This document shows positions 45,926-55,037 of a stretch of DNA of 64,000 nucleotides, piece by piece (the first letter of the stretch is position 1; each line of letters begins with the position of its first letter). A model generated the notes under the pieces. It was not told where the DNA came from and ran no database searches. It saw only the letters and a list, made by a program, of their open reading frames with translations. The position numbers and the translations under genes are program-made. Source of the stretch: Pseudomonadota bacterium (GTDB lineage Bacteria; Pseudomonadota; Gammaproteobacteria; Burkholderiales; Thiobacillaceae); assembly GCA_029558905.1 (NCBI GenBank), contig JAKQCX010000015.1:1-64000 (forward strand). Direction: 5' to 3'.

Positions 45926-46471
45926 TCAGCAGTTGAAGGGCATGAGGCGGGCCACGGGGGATATCCGTCGCAATTCGAGTTGCCGTGGCTGCCAGAGCAG
46001 GTCGCCTGCGCGCACGACCGGCAGTTGCAGGCGCATCCCTTCCGCGGGCGTTTCCTCGATGCGCAATTCCAGGTCCAGCTCGTGGACAGGGTCGCGGTTT
46101 GGGTCCGTCATCGTCAGGGCGCGCGCGGTCCCACCCGGTAAGAACAGGGTGCGAGTCGCTCCGCCAGGCACGCGCTCGAGCAGCAACCGCTGTGCAGGAA
46201 TGCCCACCGCCTGGCGAGTGCCGGTATGAACCAGACGTATCCGCAGGACGGTCAAACCCTGTAAAGGTCGATACATCGGTGTGATCCTGAGACCCAGCGT
46301 CTCGGGTCCGCTGATCCAGATGGACTCGTGTGGCTGTGAACAGGCCCAGTCAACGCGGGATGCTTCACTTCCCAGATAGCGGGGTGACAGCCGCTCGGGA
46401 ACGCCCTGCACGAACGGCAGACAGCCCGCCAGGCAGGACAGCGCGAGCAGCGCCAGGACAACCCGGGTCAT
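45926..46471 (-). CDS. Hypothetical lipoprotein
   Basis: 181 residues. Short hydrophobic signal and lipobox LAGC with Cys at 17, so it should be lipid-anchored and facing the periplasm. The remainder is a beta-rich domain (VLRIRLVHTGTRQAVGIPAQRLLLERV) with no family I recognise. The start overlaps the uvrD stop (ATGA), which makes cotranslation with the helicase likely. Convergent with msrQ. Confidence 0.8.
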   Translation of the reverse strand: MTRVVLALLALSCLAGCLPFVQGVPERLSPRYLGSEASRVDWACSQPHESIWISGPETLGLRITPMYRPLQGLTVLRIRLVHTGTRQAVGIPAQRLLLERVPGGATRTLFLPGGTARALTMTDPNRDPVHELDLELRIEETPAEGMRLQLPVVRAGDLLWQPRQLELRRISPVARLMPFNC

Positions 46472-48639
46472 GCCGCCACAAGCCGTGCGTAATCCAGGAT
46501 GAAGACCTTGCGTCCCGCCTTGGGGAAGGTCACCGTGACCTCGGCATCCGGGCCATGGCCCTGGTAGCCCCCCACCACGCCCTCGCCGTACTTGGGGTGC
46601 ACCACCCGTGTACCCACGGGGAACGGCATCTGGGCGTCGCGTCGCGGCGCCGGATAACGGGGTGCGGGTTCGAAGCCCCCCGGGACGACGGAGATGTGTC
46701 CAGAATCCCTATCGCCGCAGGCGGGGATGGGTTGGGACGAGGGCCGCCGGGACAGGGAGCGCATCAGGTTTTCCGGAATCTCCTCCAGGAAGCGTGAGGG
46801 CAGGCCGTAGCGCATCTGACCGTGCAGCATGCGCGTCTGCGCGTGGCTCAGGTTCAGGTATCGGCGTGCCCGGGTGATGGCCACGTACATGAGACGGCGC
46901 TCTTCCTCCAGACCGCCGGCATCGTCCAGGGCGTTCTCATGGGGGAATAGGCCTTCCTCCAGACCGGTGATGAAGACGGTTTGGAACTCCAGGCCCTTGG
47001 CGGCATGCACGGTCATGAGCTGCACCGCGTCCTCGCCCTGGGCCGCCTCGTGCTCCCCCGCCTCCAGGGCGGCGTGGGTGATGAAGGCCGCCAGGCTCGC
47101 ATCGTCGGCTTCGCCGGCGAAGGACGCAGCGGCACTGGCCAGTTCAGCCAGGTTGTCCAGCCGGTCCTGGCCGTCCCTTTCGTTCTGGTAGAACTCGATC
47201 AGGCCGGAGCGGGCCACCACGTGTTCCACCTGCTCCACCAGGGGCAGGCCGGTGATGCCCCGCCTCAGGTCCTCCACCAACAGCACGAAGGGTTCGAATC
47301 TCTTCCCCGCCTTGCAGGCCGCCGCCCACAGGCTGATGCCCGCGGCCCGCGCCTGGGCGTCCAGGTTTTCCAGGGAACGGGTGCCGATGCCGCGCGCGGG
47401 GAAGTTCACGACGCGCAGCAGGGCGTTGTCGTCCTCCGGGTTGGCGGCCAGGCGCAGGTAGGCCAGGGCATGCCTGATTTCGGCCCGCTCGAAGAAGCGC
47501 AGGCCACCATGCACGCGGTAGGGAATGCCCACGGAGAACAGGGCGTGTTCCAGACCCCGGGACTGGGCGTTGGAGCGGTACAGCACCGCCATGTCGGTAT
47601 GGCGTACCCCTTCCCGATGCAGGTCCTGGATGGCCTCCACCACGAAGCGCGCCTCCTCCCGGTCGTCCACGGCCTGGAAGTGGCGGATGGGCTCGCCCTG
47701 GCCCAGGTCGGTCCACAGTTCCTTGCCCAGACGGCCCCGGTTGTGGGCGATGACCGCGTTGGCGGCATCCAGGATGGTGGACACGGAGCGGTAATTGCGC
47801 GTCAGCTTGATGGGCGCGGTGATCGCCATCTCTGCCATGAGCTGCTGCATGTTGCCCACGTTGGCGCCACGGAAGGCGTAGATGGACTGGTCATCGTCCC
47901 CCACGGCGAACAGGGCGCTGTGGGGTCCTTTCAGCAGTTTCAGCCATTCGTATTGCAGGCGGCTGGTGTCCTGGAACTCATCCACCAGGATGTGGCGGAA
48001 GCGCGCCTGGTAGTGCTCGCGCAGCAGGGTATTGCGGGAGAGCAGCTCCCAGGCCCGCAGCAGCAGCTCGGCGAAATCCACGCCGCCCTCCCGCTGGCAT
48101 TGGTCGTCATAGGCGGCATAGTACTCCGTCAGGCGTCTGGAATACGGATCCCAGGCCTCCACCTTGTCCGCCCGCAGGCCCGCCTCCTTGTTCTGGTTGA
48201 TGAAGCTCTGCAGCTTGCGCGGGTCGTATCTCTCCATGTCCACGTTCAAGGCCTTCAGGCAGCGCTTCACGGCGGCGAGCTGGTCGGAGGCATCCAGGAT
48301 GGTGAACAGCTGGGGCAGCCCCGCCTCGCGGTGGTGGGTGCGCAGCAGCCGGTTGCACAGGCCGTGGAAGGTGCCCACATACATGCCCCGGGTGTTGATG
48401 GGCAGCATGGCCGACAGCCGGGTGAGCATCTCCCTGGCCGCCTTGTTGGTGAAGGTCACCGCCAGCACGCCCATGGGGGAGACCTGAGCCGTCTGGATCA
48501 GCCAGGCGATGCGGCTGGTGAGCACCCGGGTCTTGCCCGAGCCGGCACCGGCCAGTACCAGGGCCGAGCCGGGGGCGGTGACGGCGGTGCGCTGATCGGG
48601 ATTGAGGCCCTCCAGCAGGGGGGTGGGGGTGAAAGACAT
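46468..48639 (-). CDS. uvrD: DNA helicase II
   Basis: SF1A 3'-5' helicase of nucleotide excision and mismatch repair. 723 residues (E. coli 720). Motifs in order: LNPDQRTAV (Q), LAGAGSGKTRVL (I), FTNKAAREM (Ia), VDEFQDTS (II), VGDDDQSIYAFRGA (III), LTRNYRS (IV), VQLMTVHAAKGLEFQTVFI (V), YVAITRARR (VI). The C-terminal GTRVVHPKYGEGVVGG is the UvrD Tudor-like tail. The ATG at 48639 fits the family start; an upstream in-frame extension has no support. Confidence 0.97.
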   Translation of the reverse strand: MSFTPTPLLEGLNPDQRTAVTAPGSALVLAGAGSGKTRVLTSRIAWLIQTAQVSPMGVLAVTFTNKAAREMLTRLSAMLPINTRGMYVGTFHGLCNRLLRTHHREAGLPQLFTILDASDQLAAVKRCLKALNVDMERYDPRKLQSFINQNKEAGLRADKVEAWDPYSRRLTEYYAAYDDQCQREGGVDFAELLLRAWELLSRNTLLREHYQARFRHILVDEFQDTSRLQYEWLKLLKGPHSALFAVGDDDQSIYAFRGANVGNMQQLMAEMAITAPIKLTRNYRSVSTILDAANAVIAHNRGRLGKELWTDLGQGEPIRHFQAVDDREEARFVVEAIQDLHREGVRHTDMAVLYRSNAQSRGLEHALFSVGIPYRVHGGLRFFERAEIRHALAYLRLAANPEDDNALLRVVNFPARGIGTRSLENLDAQARAAGISLWAAACKAGKRFEPFVLLVEDLRRGITGLPLVEQVEHVVARSGLIEFYQNERDGQDRLDNLAELASAAASFAGEADDASLAAFITHAALEAGEHEAAQGEDAVQLMTVHAAKGLEFQTVFITGLEEGLFPHENALDDAGGLEEERRLMYVAITRARRYLNLSHAQTRMLHGQMRYGLPSRFLEEIPENLMRSLSRRPSSQPIPACGDRDSGHISVVPGGFEPAPRYPAPRRDAQMPFPVGTRVVHPKYGEGVVGGYQGHGPDAEVTVTFPKAGRKVFILDYARLVAA

Positions 48640-49053
48640 GACGAAATTATCCGAAAAACCGCGCTCGCCTGCTTGCCTACGCCGTACCCAGGTGGAGCGC
48701 TTGCCTCGCCGGTATCGGCCGGGAGTCCAGGCCAATTCGTATCCTCCGCGCACGGGTCACATCCTCCGCCGGCCGATGGAACGCTGCTCCTCCCGGCCCC
48801 AAACCCTGCAGGTGCGCTTTTGGATTATTTGGCTAATATGCCCATAGAGCTTTCAGACCGGCATCCAGCCTGCAAGGAGATCGTCAGGGATCGTCCCGCG
48901 TGCAGCCTGGGAAGACCAGCCTGTTGCACGTTGCAAGATGCCGGGCTGCACGCCCTGCATACACACGCGTCCACGGTACCCCGGCAGGGGGCCGCGATTT
49001 TCCGAATCCTGGTGATCCGGTGATTCCGTCACGACCGTCAAGGAGCTTCAGCG
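48640..49053. promoter_or_regulatory. Non-coding divergent region between uvrD and aprM
   Basis: About 410 bases without a plausible gene. It should carry the apr operon promoter and the uvrD promoter. An AT-richer patch at about 48815-48845 (TTTGGATTATTTGGCTAATATGCC) could supply a -10 box. TTGCA-CGT-TGCAA (48924-48936) is a perfect inverted repeat that might be an operator. No regulator can be named. Confidence 0.4.
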
Positions 49054-49896
49054 ATGTTGAGTGGCAATCCGTTCGTCGATCTATCGAGCCTCATCCCCCC
49101 GGCGGCCATGCAGGCTTACCTCATCCTGATGGCCGTGCTGGTCTTCGTGGGTACTGTGCTGGACATGTTGCACAAGGGCAGCGCGCGATACTTTTTCGAG
49201 AATGCCGAGAAGGCGCGGCAGCAGGCCAGGCGCCAACTGGGCGGCGGAGAAAGATTCGGTATCGCCATCAAGACCGTCGCCAACGAGGTGTTGACCTCGG
49301 GCGAGTTCCACAACCCCCGCCGCCGTGTCTCGCATCTTTTCACGATGTACGGCTTCCTGGTGTTCGTCGTCAGCACGGTGGTGTTGATCTTCTGCTACCC
49401 CACCGAGGTGGAGGCGGGCATCTGGCCTGCACTTTGGCACCTCGGCGCCCTGGCCCTGTGCTTCGGCGCCGGCTGGTTCTGGTTCTTCATCCGTGTCGAT
49501 GTCTCCGCCGAGGGGGTGAAGTGGTACAACTTCAATGGCCGTGGCGACCTCTTCATCGTCGGGCTGGTCGGCACCGCGGTCTTCGCCCTGTTGTGGTCGA
49601 TCACCCGGGGAGCAGGCGCGCCGAACGCCGTGTTCCTGGTGCTCTTCGTCGCTGCGAGCACGGTACTGTTCGGTTCCGTCTACTGGTCCAAGTTCGCCCA
49701 CATGTTCTTCAAGCCGGCGGCGGCGTACCAGAAGCGCTGCACCCGGGCCGACGGCTCACGCGAAAACCTGCCCGACGACTATGACCCCGCCGACCCCGCG
49801 GTGCAGTCCAGGTATCCGGATATCCCCACATACATGGGGACCAGCCCGCCGAACATGGGACGCGGGTTCAGCGCCGAGCGTCCCAGCCACTATTGA
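49054..49896 (+). CDS. aprM: APS reductase membrane anchor
   Basis: 280 residues with about five membrane helices (residues about 18-37, 98-118, 125-145, 165-185, 192-215). It lies directly upstream of aprBA, the arrangement called aprMBA in Allochromatium and Thiobacillus, where AprM is proposed to link the APS reductase to the quinone pool in place of QmoABC. Supporting segments are NEVLTSGEFHNPRRRVSHLFTMYGF and FGSVYWSKFAHMFFKP. The start has AAGGAGCTTCAGCG upstream. Confidence 0.88.
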   Translation: MLSGNPFVDLSSLIPPAAMQAYLILMAVLVFVGTVLDMLHKGSARYFFENAEKARQQARRQLGGGERFGIAIKTVANEVLTSGEFHNPRRRVSHLFTMYGFLVFVVSTVVLIFCYPTEVEAGIWPALWHLGALALCFGAGWFWFFIRVDVSAEGVKWYNFNGRGDLFIVGLVGTAVFALLWSITRGAGAPNAVFLVLFVAASTVLFGSVYWSKFAHMFFKPAAAYQKRCTRADGSRENLPDDYDPADPAVQSRYPDIPTYMGTSPPNMGRGFSAERPSHY

Positions 49897-49932
49897 TATC
49901 CGTTCGAACACCGTACCGCGAGGAGCAAGCGC

Positions 49933-50415
49933 ATGCCAACCTTTGTCTACATGACCCGCTGCGACGGCTGCGGGCACTGCGTCGACATCTGTCCTTCGGA
50001 CATCATGCACATCGACAAGGTCACCCGTCGCGCCTACAACATCGAGCCGAACATGTGCTGGGAGTGCTACTCCTGTGTCAAGGCCTGCCCGCAGCATGCG
50101 ATCGACGTGCGCGGCTACGCCGACTTCGCGCCGCTCGGGCATTCGGTGCGCGTCAAGCGCGATCCGGAAAAGGGCGTCATCGCCTGGCGTATCAAGTTCC
50201 GCAATGGGCGGAAGGACATGGACCTGCTCGCCCCGATCACCACCAAACCCTGGGGCGTGGCCATCCCCCAGCTGCGCTCCGTGCCCGCTCCCTCAAGGGA
50301 AGCGCGTGACAGCCAGCTGCTGTACAACGAGCCGAAATACATTCGCATGGACGAGGGGGGGCTGCATACCCTGGAATCCAATGGTCTGAAAATGAAGGTG
50401 GGGATCTACTACTGA
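49933..50415 (+). CDS. aprB: Adenylylsulfate reductase beta subunit
   Basis: 160 residues. Two [4Fe-4S] clusters are coordinated by C10-x2-C13-x2-C16-x3-C20 and C42-x2-C45-x2-C48-x3-C52, the ferredoxin-like core of AprB. The tail (KYIRMDEGGLHTLESNGLKMKVGIYY) wraps round AprA in known structures. It carries electrons released as AprA oxidises sulfite plus AMP to APS. The stop overlaps the aprA start by one base (TGATG). Confidence 0.97.
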   Translation: MPTFVYMTRCDGCGHCVDICPSDIMHIDKVTRRAYNIEPNMCWECYSCVKACPQHAIDVRGYADFAPLGHSVRVKRDPEKGVIAWRIKFRNGRKDMDLLAPITTKPWGVAIPQLRSVPAPSREARDSQLLYNEPKYIRMDEGGLHTLESNGLKMKVGIYY

Positions 50416-52283
50416 TGGCTTACGACACGATCATCGAGGACGACATCGACATCCTGGTGTGTGGCGCCGGTCTGGGTGGCACGGGCGCGGCGTGGGAGGC
50501 CCGCTACTGGGGCCAGGACAAGAAGATCGTCATTGCCGAGAAGGCGAACATCGACCGCTCCGGCGCGGTCGCGCAGGGTCTGTACGCGATCAACTGCTAC
50601 ATGGGCACACGCTTTGGCGAGAACAATCCTGAGGACCATGTCCGCTATGCGCGCATCGACCTCATGGGCATGGTACGCGAGGACCTGCTGTTCGACATGG
50701 CGCGTCACGTCGATTCGGCGGTGCACCAGTTCGAGGAGTGGGGCCTGCCGCTGATGCGCAACCCCAAGACCGGCGCCTACCAGCGCGAGGGCCGCTGGCA
50801 GATCATGATCCATGGCGAGTCCTACAAGCCCATCGTCGCCGAAGCTGCGAAGAAATCCGCCGACAAGGTGTTCAACCGCATCTGCGTGACCCACCTGCTG
50901 ATGGACGAGTCGAAGGAGAACCGCGTCGCGGGCGCCGTCGGCTTCAACGTGCGCACCGGTAACTACCATGTCTTCAAGTCGAAGACCGTGATCGTTGCCG
51001 CCGGCGGCGCTTCGAACATCTACAAGCCGCGTTCGGTGGGTGAGGGCGCGGGCCGGGTCTGGTATGCGCCCTGGTCGTCGGGCTCGGCGTATGGGCTGCT
51101 GATCCAGGCCGGCGCGAAGATGACGCAGATGGAGAACCGCATCGTGCTGGCCCGTTTCAAGGACGGCTATGGCCCGGTAGGCGCCTATTTTCTGCATCTC
51201 AAGACCTACACCCAGAACGGCCTGGGCGAGGAATACGAATCGAAGTGGTGGCCCCAGCTGCAGGAAATGGTCGGCAAGGAATACCTCGACATCGAGGCCT
51301 CGCACCGCACGCATCGCCCCATCCCCACCTGCCTGCGCAATCACGCCTTCATCAGCGAGGTCAACGCCGGACGCGGGCCGATCCACATGGTGACGATGGA
51401 GGCCTTCCAGGATCCGCACATGGAGGAGATCGGCTGGCACAACTTCCTCGGCATGACCGTCGGCCAGGCGGTGCTGTGGGCGGCGACCGACGTCGATCCC
51501 AAATACGAGAACCCGGAGCTCACCACATCCGAGCCCTACGTCATGGGCTCGCACGCGACCGGCTGCGGCGCCTGGTGTTCGGGCCCGGAAGACGTCTCGC
51601 CGCCGGAATACTTTTGGGGCTACAACCGCATGACCACCGTGGAGGGACTGTTCGGCGCCGGTGATGCGGTGGGCGGCACGCCGCATGCATTTTCGTCTGG
51701 CTCTTTCACCGAAGGCCGCCTGGCCGCCAAGGCCGCGTGTCGATACATCGACGACGGCAAGGCCCAGGGCATCGTGGTGTCGCAGACGCAGATCGAGCGC
51801 CGCAGGCAGGAGATCTACAGGCCTTTGGAGCACTACCGGATCTACCGTAACGAGATCACCGCCGGCACGGTCAACCCGAACTACATCAACCCGCGTCAGG
51901 GCCTGGATCGCCTGCAGAAGCTGATGGACGAGTATTGCGGCGGTGTGACGGTCAATTACATGACTAACGAGAAACTGCTGCACATCGGCCTGAAGAAGCT
52001 GAAGATATTCGAGGAGGACCTGGAAAAGCTGGGTGCCGAGGACATTCACGAACTGCTGCGGGCCTGGGAGCTGAAGCATCGCCATCTCACTTCCGAAGCG
52101 GTGATGCAGCACACCCTGTTCCGCAAGGAAACACGCTGGCCCGGCTATTACTATCGGGGTGATGCCATGAAGCTCGACGACGAGAACTGGCACGTGCTGA
52201 CCGTATCGCGCCGCGATCCGAAGACCGGCGAGTACACGATGGAAAAGGCCCCCTGCTACCACCTGGTGGGCAAGGACGATTAG
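50415..52283 (+). CDS. aprA: Adenylylsulfate reductase alpha subunit
   Basis: FAD-containing catalytic subunit, 622 residues. In sulfur oxidisers it runs in reverse, joining sulfite and AMP into APS. It shows the FAD fold DILVCGAGLGGTGAAWEARYWG, DRSGAVAQGLYAINCYMG, GGASNIYKPRSVGEGAGRVWYAPWSSGSAYGL, FMGSHATGCGAWCSGPEDVSP-like region and GLFGAGDAVGGTPHAFSSGSFTEGRLAA. AprM in place of Qmo supports the oxidative direction, though the sequence alone does not prove it. Confidence 0.97.
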   Translation: MAYDTIIEDDIDILVCGAGLGGTGAAWEARYWGQDKKIVIAEKANIDRSGAVAQGLYAINCYMGTRFGENNPEDHVRYARIDLMGMVREDLLFDMARHVDSAVHQFEEWGLPLMRNPKTGAYQREGRWQIMIHGESYKPIVAEAAKKSADKVFNRICVTHLLMDESKENRVAGAVGFNVRTGNYHVFKSKTVIVAAGGASNIYKPRSVGEGAGRVWYAPWSSGSAYGLLIQAGAKMTQMENRIVLARFKDGYGPVGAYFLHLKTYTQNGLGEEYESKWWPQLQEMVGKEYLDIEASHRTHRPIPTCLRNHAFISEVNAGRGPIHMVTMEAFQDPHMEEIGWHNFLGMTVGQAVLWAATDVDPKYENPELTTSEPYVMGSHATGCGAWCSGPEDVSPPEYFWGYNRMTTVEGLFGAGDAVGGTPHAFSSGSFTEGRLAAKAACRYIDDGKAQGIVVSQTQIERRRQEIYRPLEHYRIYRNEITAGTVNPNYINPRQGLDRLQKLMDEYCGGVTVNYMTNEKLLHIGLKKLKIFEEDLEKLGAEDIHELLRAWELKHRHLTSEAVMQHTLFRKETRWPGYYYRGDAMKLDDENWHVLTVSRRDPKTGEYTMEKAPCYHLVGKDD

Positions 52284-52343
52284 GCCTCCGAGCGCCAGAC
52301 TGGCTGCCGTGACAGACGGGTCGCCGTTTCGTCCGGTGGATCG

Positions 52344-52362
52344 CGTCCCGGCGGCCGGGACG
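52344..52362 (+). terminator. GC-rich hairpin downstream of aprA
   Basis: CGTCCCGG-CGG-CCGGGACG is a perfect eight-base stem, 61 bases past the aprA stop and before the next same-strand gene. Without a T-run it is more likely a partial terminator or mRNA-stability element than a full stop. Confidence 0.45.
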
Positions 52363-52415
52363 ATCGGCGCGGTGCACCGACGGTCGCTTCATCCACGAGT
52401 CCGGATCCGACGGCC

Positions 52416-52802
52416 ATGACGATGGAAACCAGTACACAGCACGCATCGACCGACAACATCATCCATCACACCGACGAGGAACTGGCGGCGATCGCCCATC
52501 CCATGTGGGCGGACCTGATCCGCTATTCCAACAAGGGTCAGTACGGTAAATTCATCCGCAGGTTTTCCTACAACCTGCTGTTCGGCCTGAACGAGGTGGA
52601 GGTGGGCAAGCAGTTCGCCAACAGTGCGCTCACCCGCAGCCTAGACCCGCACTACGATTTCCTCGGCTTCATCCGCCGCGGGCAGCATGTGACCTGCCTC
52701 TACCGCGTACGCAGCACCAAGCGAGAAGGCGAGTGGCTGGGGCGGATGGTGCTGGGCTACGAAGAAGGCGAGATTCGCATCTTCGCGGCATCCGTGTTCT
52801 GA
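52416..52802 (+). CDS. Unrecognised small protein following aprA
   Basis: 128 residues, no signal peptide or membrane helix. A charged N-terminus, then DEELAAIAHPMWADLIRYSNKGQYGKFIRRFSYNLLFGLNEVEVGKQFANSALTRSLD, and a beta-rich C-terminus (TCLYRVRSTKREGEWLGRMVLGYEEGEIRIFAASVF). The layout (helices then strands) could fit an NTF2-like cone fold, but this is a guess. It lies 132 bases after aprA and 32 bases before the FKBP gene, so it may be a satellite of the apr operon. I do not recognise a family. Confidence 0.75.
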   Translation: MTMETSTQHASTDNIIHHTDEELAAIAHPMWADLIRYSNKGQYGKFIRRFSYNLLFGLNEVEVGKQFANSALTRSLDPHYDFLGFIRRGQHVTCLYRVRSTKREGEWLGRMVLGYEEGEIRIFAASVF

Positions 52803-52834
52803 GCGATTGCGTCGTCTTTCGGCACGGTACGATC

Positions 52835-53356
52835 ATGACGGCGCCCAGCCAGGAGATCATTGCCGACGGCAAGTACGTCGAGCTGAAGTACGAGGTCGTC
52901 GACGCGAAGACCGGTGGCGTGCTGACCGAGGTCCAGTTTCCACTCGGCTACGTGCACGGCGTCAACGAAGTGCTGGCCCCGGCGGTCATGCGCGAGCTCG
53001 AAGGACGAAGCGCAGGCGAGATCATCGAAGTGGAGATCGACTGCGATGCCCTCTTTGGACCCCGGGACGAATCGCTGGTCGTCATCGAGAGTCTCGACAA
53101 CGTGCCGGAGGCATACCGGCAGGTTGGCATGGCGATCCTGATGGAAAGCGACAGTGGCCGTACCCGGACCTTCCTGGTGACGCGCATCCAGGGCGACGTC
53201 ATCGTGCTCGACGGCAACAACCCCCTTTGTGGTCGGCAGGTCGTCTTCAGGCTGCGTATCCTGACGGTGCGCGAGGCAACCCCGGCCGAGCGCGAGTTCG
53301 GCGGTGGCGCGGATGGCGCGCCGGACCTTCCGGGCAGCGTCAGATTACCGATCTGA
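52835..53356 (+). CDS. SlyD-like FKBP-type peptidyl-prolyl isomerase
   Basis: 173 residues. FKBP half-domains flank an IF-like insert: YVELKYEVVDAKTGGVL, then FPLGYVHGVNEVLAPAVMRELEGRSAGEIIEVEIDCDALFGPRDESLV, where SlyD has the like pattern F-x-x-G-x-x-x-LIPGLE..L.G...GD. It ends with VFRLRILTVREATPAE. It lacks the His-rich metal tail of E. coli SlyD. It may help fold the Fe-S/FAD enzyme encoded upstream, an inference from position only. The ATG at 52835 is chosen over an upstream frame extension. Confidence 0.82.
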   Translation: MTAPSQEIIADGKYVELKYEVVDAKTGGVLTEVQFPLGYVHGVNEVLAPAVMRELEGRSAGEIIEVEIDCDALFGPRDESLVVIESLDNVPEAYRQVGMAILMESDSGRTRTFLVTRIQGDVIVLDGNNPLCGRQVVFRLRILTVREATPAEREFGGGADGAPDLPGSVRLPI

Positions 53357-53394
53357 ATCCCGGCCGGAGGTGGAGGGCACCCAGGCGCGATTCC

Positions 53395-53550
53395 TCAGGG
53401 ACGCTTGGGCGTGACGTATTTCGCTTCCTTCTGGAACGGCTCCCAAAGGGTTTCGTAGCCCACGAAGCCTTTCTCGTTCGGCGTCTTCTGGCGCGTGATC
53501 AGAAAACGCGATTTGCCCTCGGGGACCTTGGGCCTGTCGGTATTGCTCAT
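53395..53550 (-). CDS. Small 51-residue protein, conserved-looking, unknown function
   Basis: 51 codons starting MSNTDRPKVPEGKSRFLI, with a strong GGAGGTCGAGC ribosome site before the ATG at 53550. The protein is basic (pI likely high), has no hydrophobic segment and ends KYVTPKRP. Coding is supported by the ribosome site and by codon use like the neighbours, not by a family match. It faces the FKBP gene, 38 bases away. A TATACT box on the minus strand at about 53656-53661 is a possible -10 element. Confidence 0.6.
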   Translation of the reverse strand: MSNTDRPKVPEGKSRFLITRQKTPNEKGFVGYETLWEPFQKEAKYVTPKRP

Positions 53551-53897
53551 GCTCGACCTCCATGGGATGACGTCGCCGCGGATCAGGATCATGCCCATGG
53601 CGCCGCTCCATCGTGCGCCCGGACCGCTCCATCCGCTTGGCAAGGATGGGTACAGGCAGTATAGACATCCGACCGCGCAACGGGGTCTTGTCCGCATGCC
53701 TGGGGCCCGGGGAAGAGCACGGTCCTCGACCGGGCGTGGACAGGCCGCTCGAGAGCTTGCCTACCGTGCCAGCGGCCGCGATCCATGGCATATTTGCCTA
53801 CGGCCGGACCCGGGCCGCCTTGGGGCGCTGGTGCGCGACCGGAACCTATAGCCGGGGCCGCAGTCCGACCCGGTTCGATCGAGAGGAGAGAAAACCC
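53551..53897. other. Non-coding divergent spacer before the cytochrome b561 gene
   Basis: About 347 bases between the 51-residue gene and the cytochrome b561 gene. No credible coding frame or RNA gene is visible. It should contain promoters for both directions; a TATACT on the minus strand is the only box I can point to. Confidence 0.45.
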
Positions 53898-54449
53898 ATG
53901 CACGGGACCACCGTCGGCTATACCCGCACGGCCATCGGTCTGCACTGGCTCATCGCCCTGCTGATCTTTGCCGCCTTTCCCCTGGGGGTCTACATGACGG
54001 ACCTGCCTTTCTCGCCCATGCGCCTGAAGTTGTACTCCTATCACAAGTGGCTGGGGGTGACGGTGTTCATGCTGGCGGTGCTGCGGGTGCTGTGGCGCCT
54101 GACCCACGCCGCGCCGCCGCCGGTGGCCATGCCGGCCTGGCAGCGCATCGCCTCCGTGGCCACCCACCACCTGCTGTACATATTGGTACTGGCCGTGCCC
54201 GTTTCCGGCTGGCTCATGAGCTCCGCCCTGGGCATGCAGACGGTGTATCTGGGCGTCATCCCCCTGCCGGATCTGCTGGCCCGGGACAAGGCCCTGGGGG
54301 ATCAGCTGGCGATCCTGCACAAGGCCCTGAACCTCAGCATGGCGGTGCTGGTGATCGCTCATGTGCTGGGGGCCATGAAGCACCATTTCATCGACAGGGA
54401 CGTAGTCATGGGCCGCATGATTCCGTTCCTCGCGAGCAGGCATCCATAA
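53898..54449 (+). CDS. Cytochrome b561 (YceJ-like)
   Basis: 183 residues with four membrane helices. Conserved histidines for two haem b groups: YTRTAIGLHWLIALLIF, YSYHKWLGVTVFMLAVLRVLWRLTH, VATHHLLYILVLAVPVSGWLMS and LAILHKALNLSMAVLVIAHVLGAMKHHFIDRD. Genes of this kind are commonly paired with yceI, as here. It probably moves electrons from quinol to a periplasmic acceptor. Ribosome site GAGAGGAG upstream; yceI follows 13 bases later. Confidence 0.94.
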   Translation: MHGTTVGYTRTAIGLHWLIALLIFAAFPLGVYMTDLPFSPMRLKLYSYHKWLGVTVFMLAVLRVLWRLTHAAPPPVAMPAWQRIASVATHHLLYILVLAVPVSGWLMSSALGMQTVYLGVIPLPDLLARDKALGDQLAILHKALNLSMAVLVIAHVLGAMKHHFIDRDVVMGRMIPFLASRHP

Positions 54450-54462
54450 AAAGGAGGACGTG

Positions 54463-55014
54463 ATGAATAAAACCGCGATCGGCCTGGCCCTGACCGCCGG
54501 CCTCCTGCTTCCCTACAACCTCCTGGCCCAGATGGACACCGGACGCAGCAGCGTGGTGGCCATTTCCAAACAGATGGGCGTGCCGGTGGAGGGGGATTTC
54601 AAGCGCTTCAATGCCCAGGTGAGCTTCGACCCGGCCAAACCGGCGCAGGCCAGGGCCAGCGTGGAGATCGACATCGCCAGCTTCGACATCGGTGCCGAGG
54701 ACTACAACCGCGAGGTGCGCAAGCCGGAATGGTTCGATGCGGCCCGCTTTCCCAAGGCCAGCTTCGTCACCACCGCCATCAAATCGGTGGGTGCGGGCAG
54801 GTACGAGGCCAGTGGCCGGCTCACCATCAAGGGAGTGAGCCGCAACGTCGTCGCTCCGGTGAGCTTCAGGGCCCAGGGTACGCAGCAGGTCTTCGAAGGC
54901 GTGCTGCCCATCCGCCGTCTGCACTACAACATCGGTACCGGCGAGTGGAAGGACACCTCCCTCGTCGCGGATGAAGTGCAGGTGCGCTTCCGTATCGTCA
55001 TCAACAAGAAGTAA
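54463..55014 (+). CDS. YceI-family periplasmic protein (first copy)
   Basis: 183 residues. Signal peptide [15 protein letters not shown], then the YceI lipocalin-like barrel: [72 protein letters not shown]. Members bind isoprenoid or quinone-like lipids. It is the more divergent of the two copies here. AAGGAGG ribosome site; the GTG three bases before the ATG is an alternative start. Confidence 0.92.
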   Translation: MNKTAIGLALTAGLLLPYNLLAQMDTGRSSVVAISKQMGVPVEGDFKRFNAQVSFDPAKPAQARASVEIDIASFDIGAEDYNREVRKPEWFDAARFPKASFVTTAIKSVGAGRYEASGRLTIKGVSRNVVAPVSFRAQGTQQVFEGVLPIRRLHYNIGTGEWKDTSLVADEVQVRFRIVINKK

Positions 55015-55037
55015 CCCAGCCAGCAAGGAGAATACAC

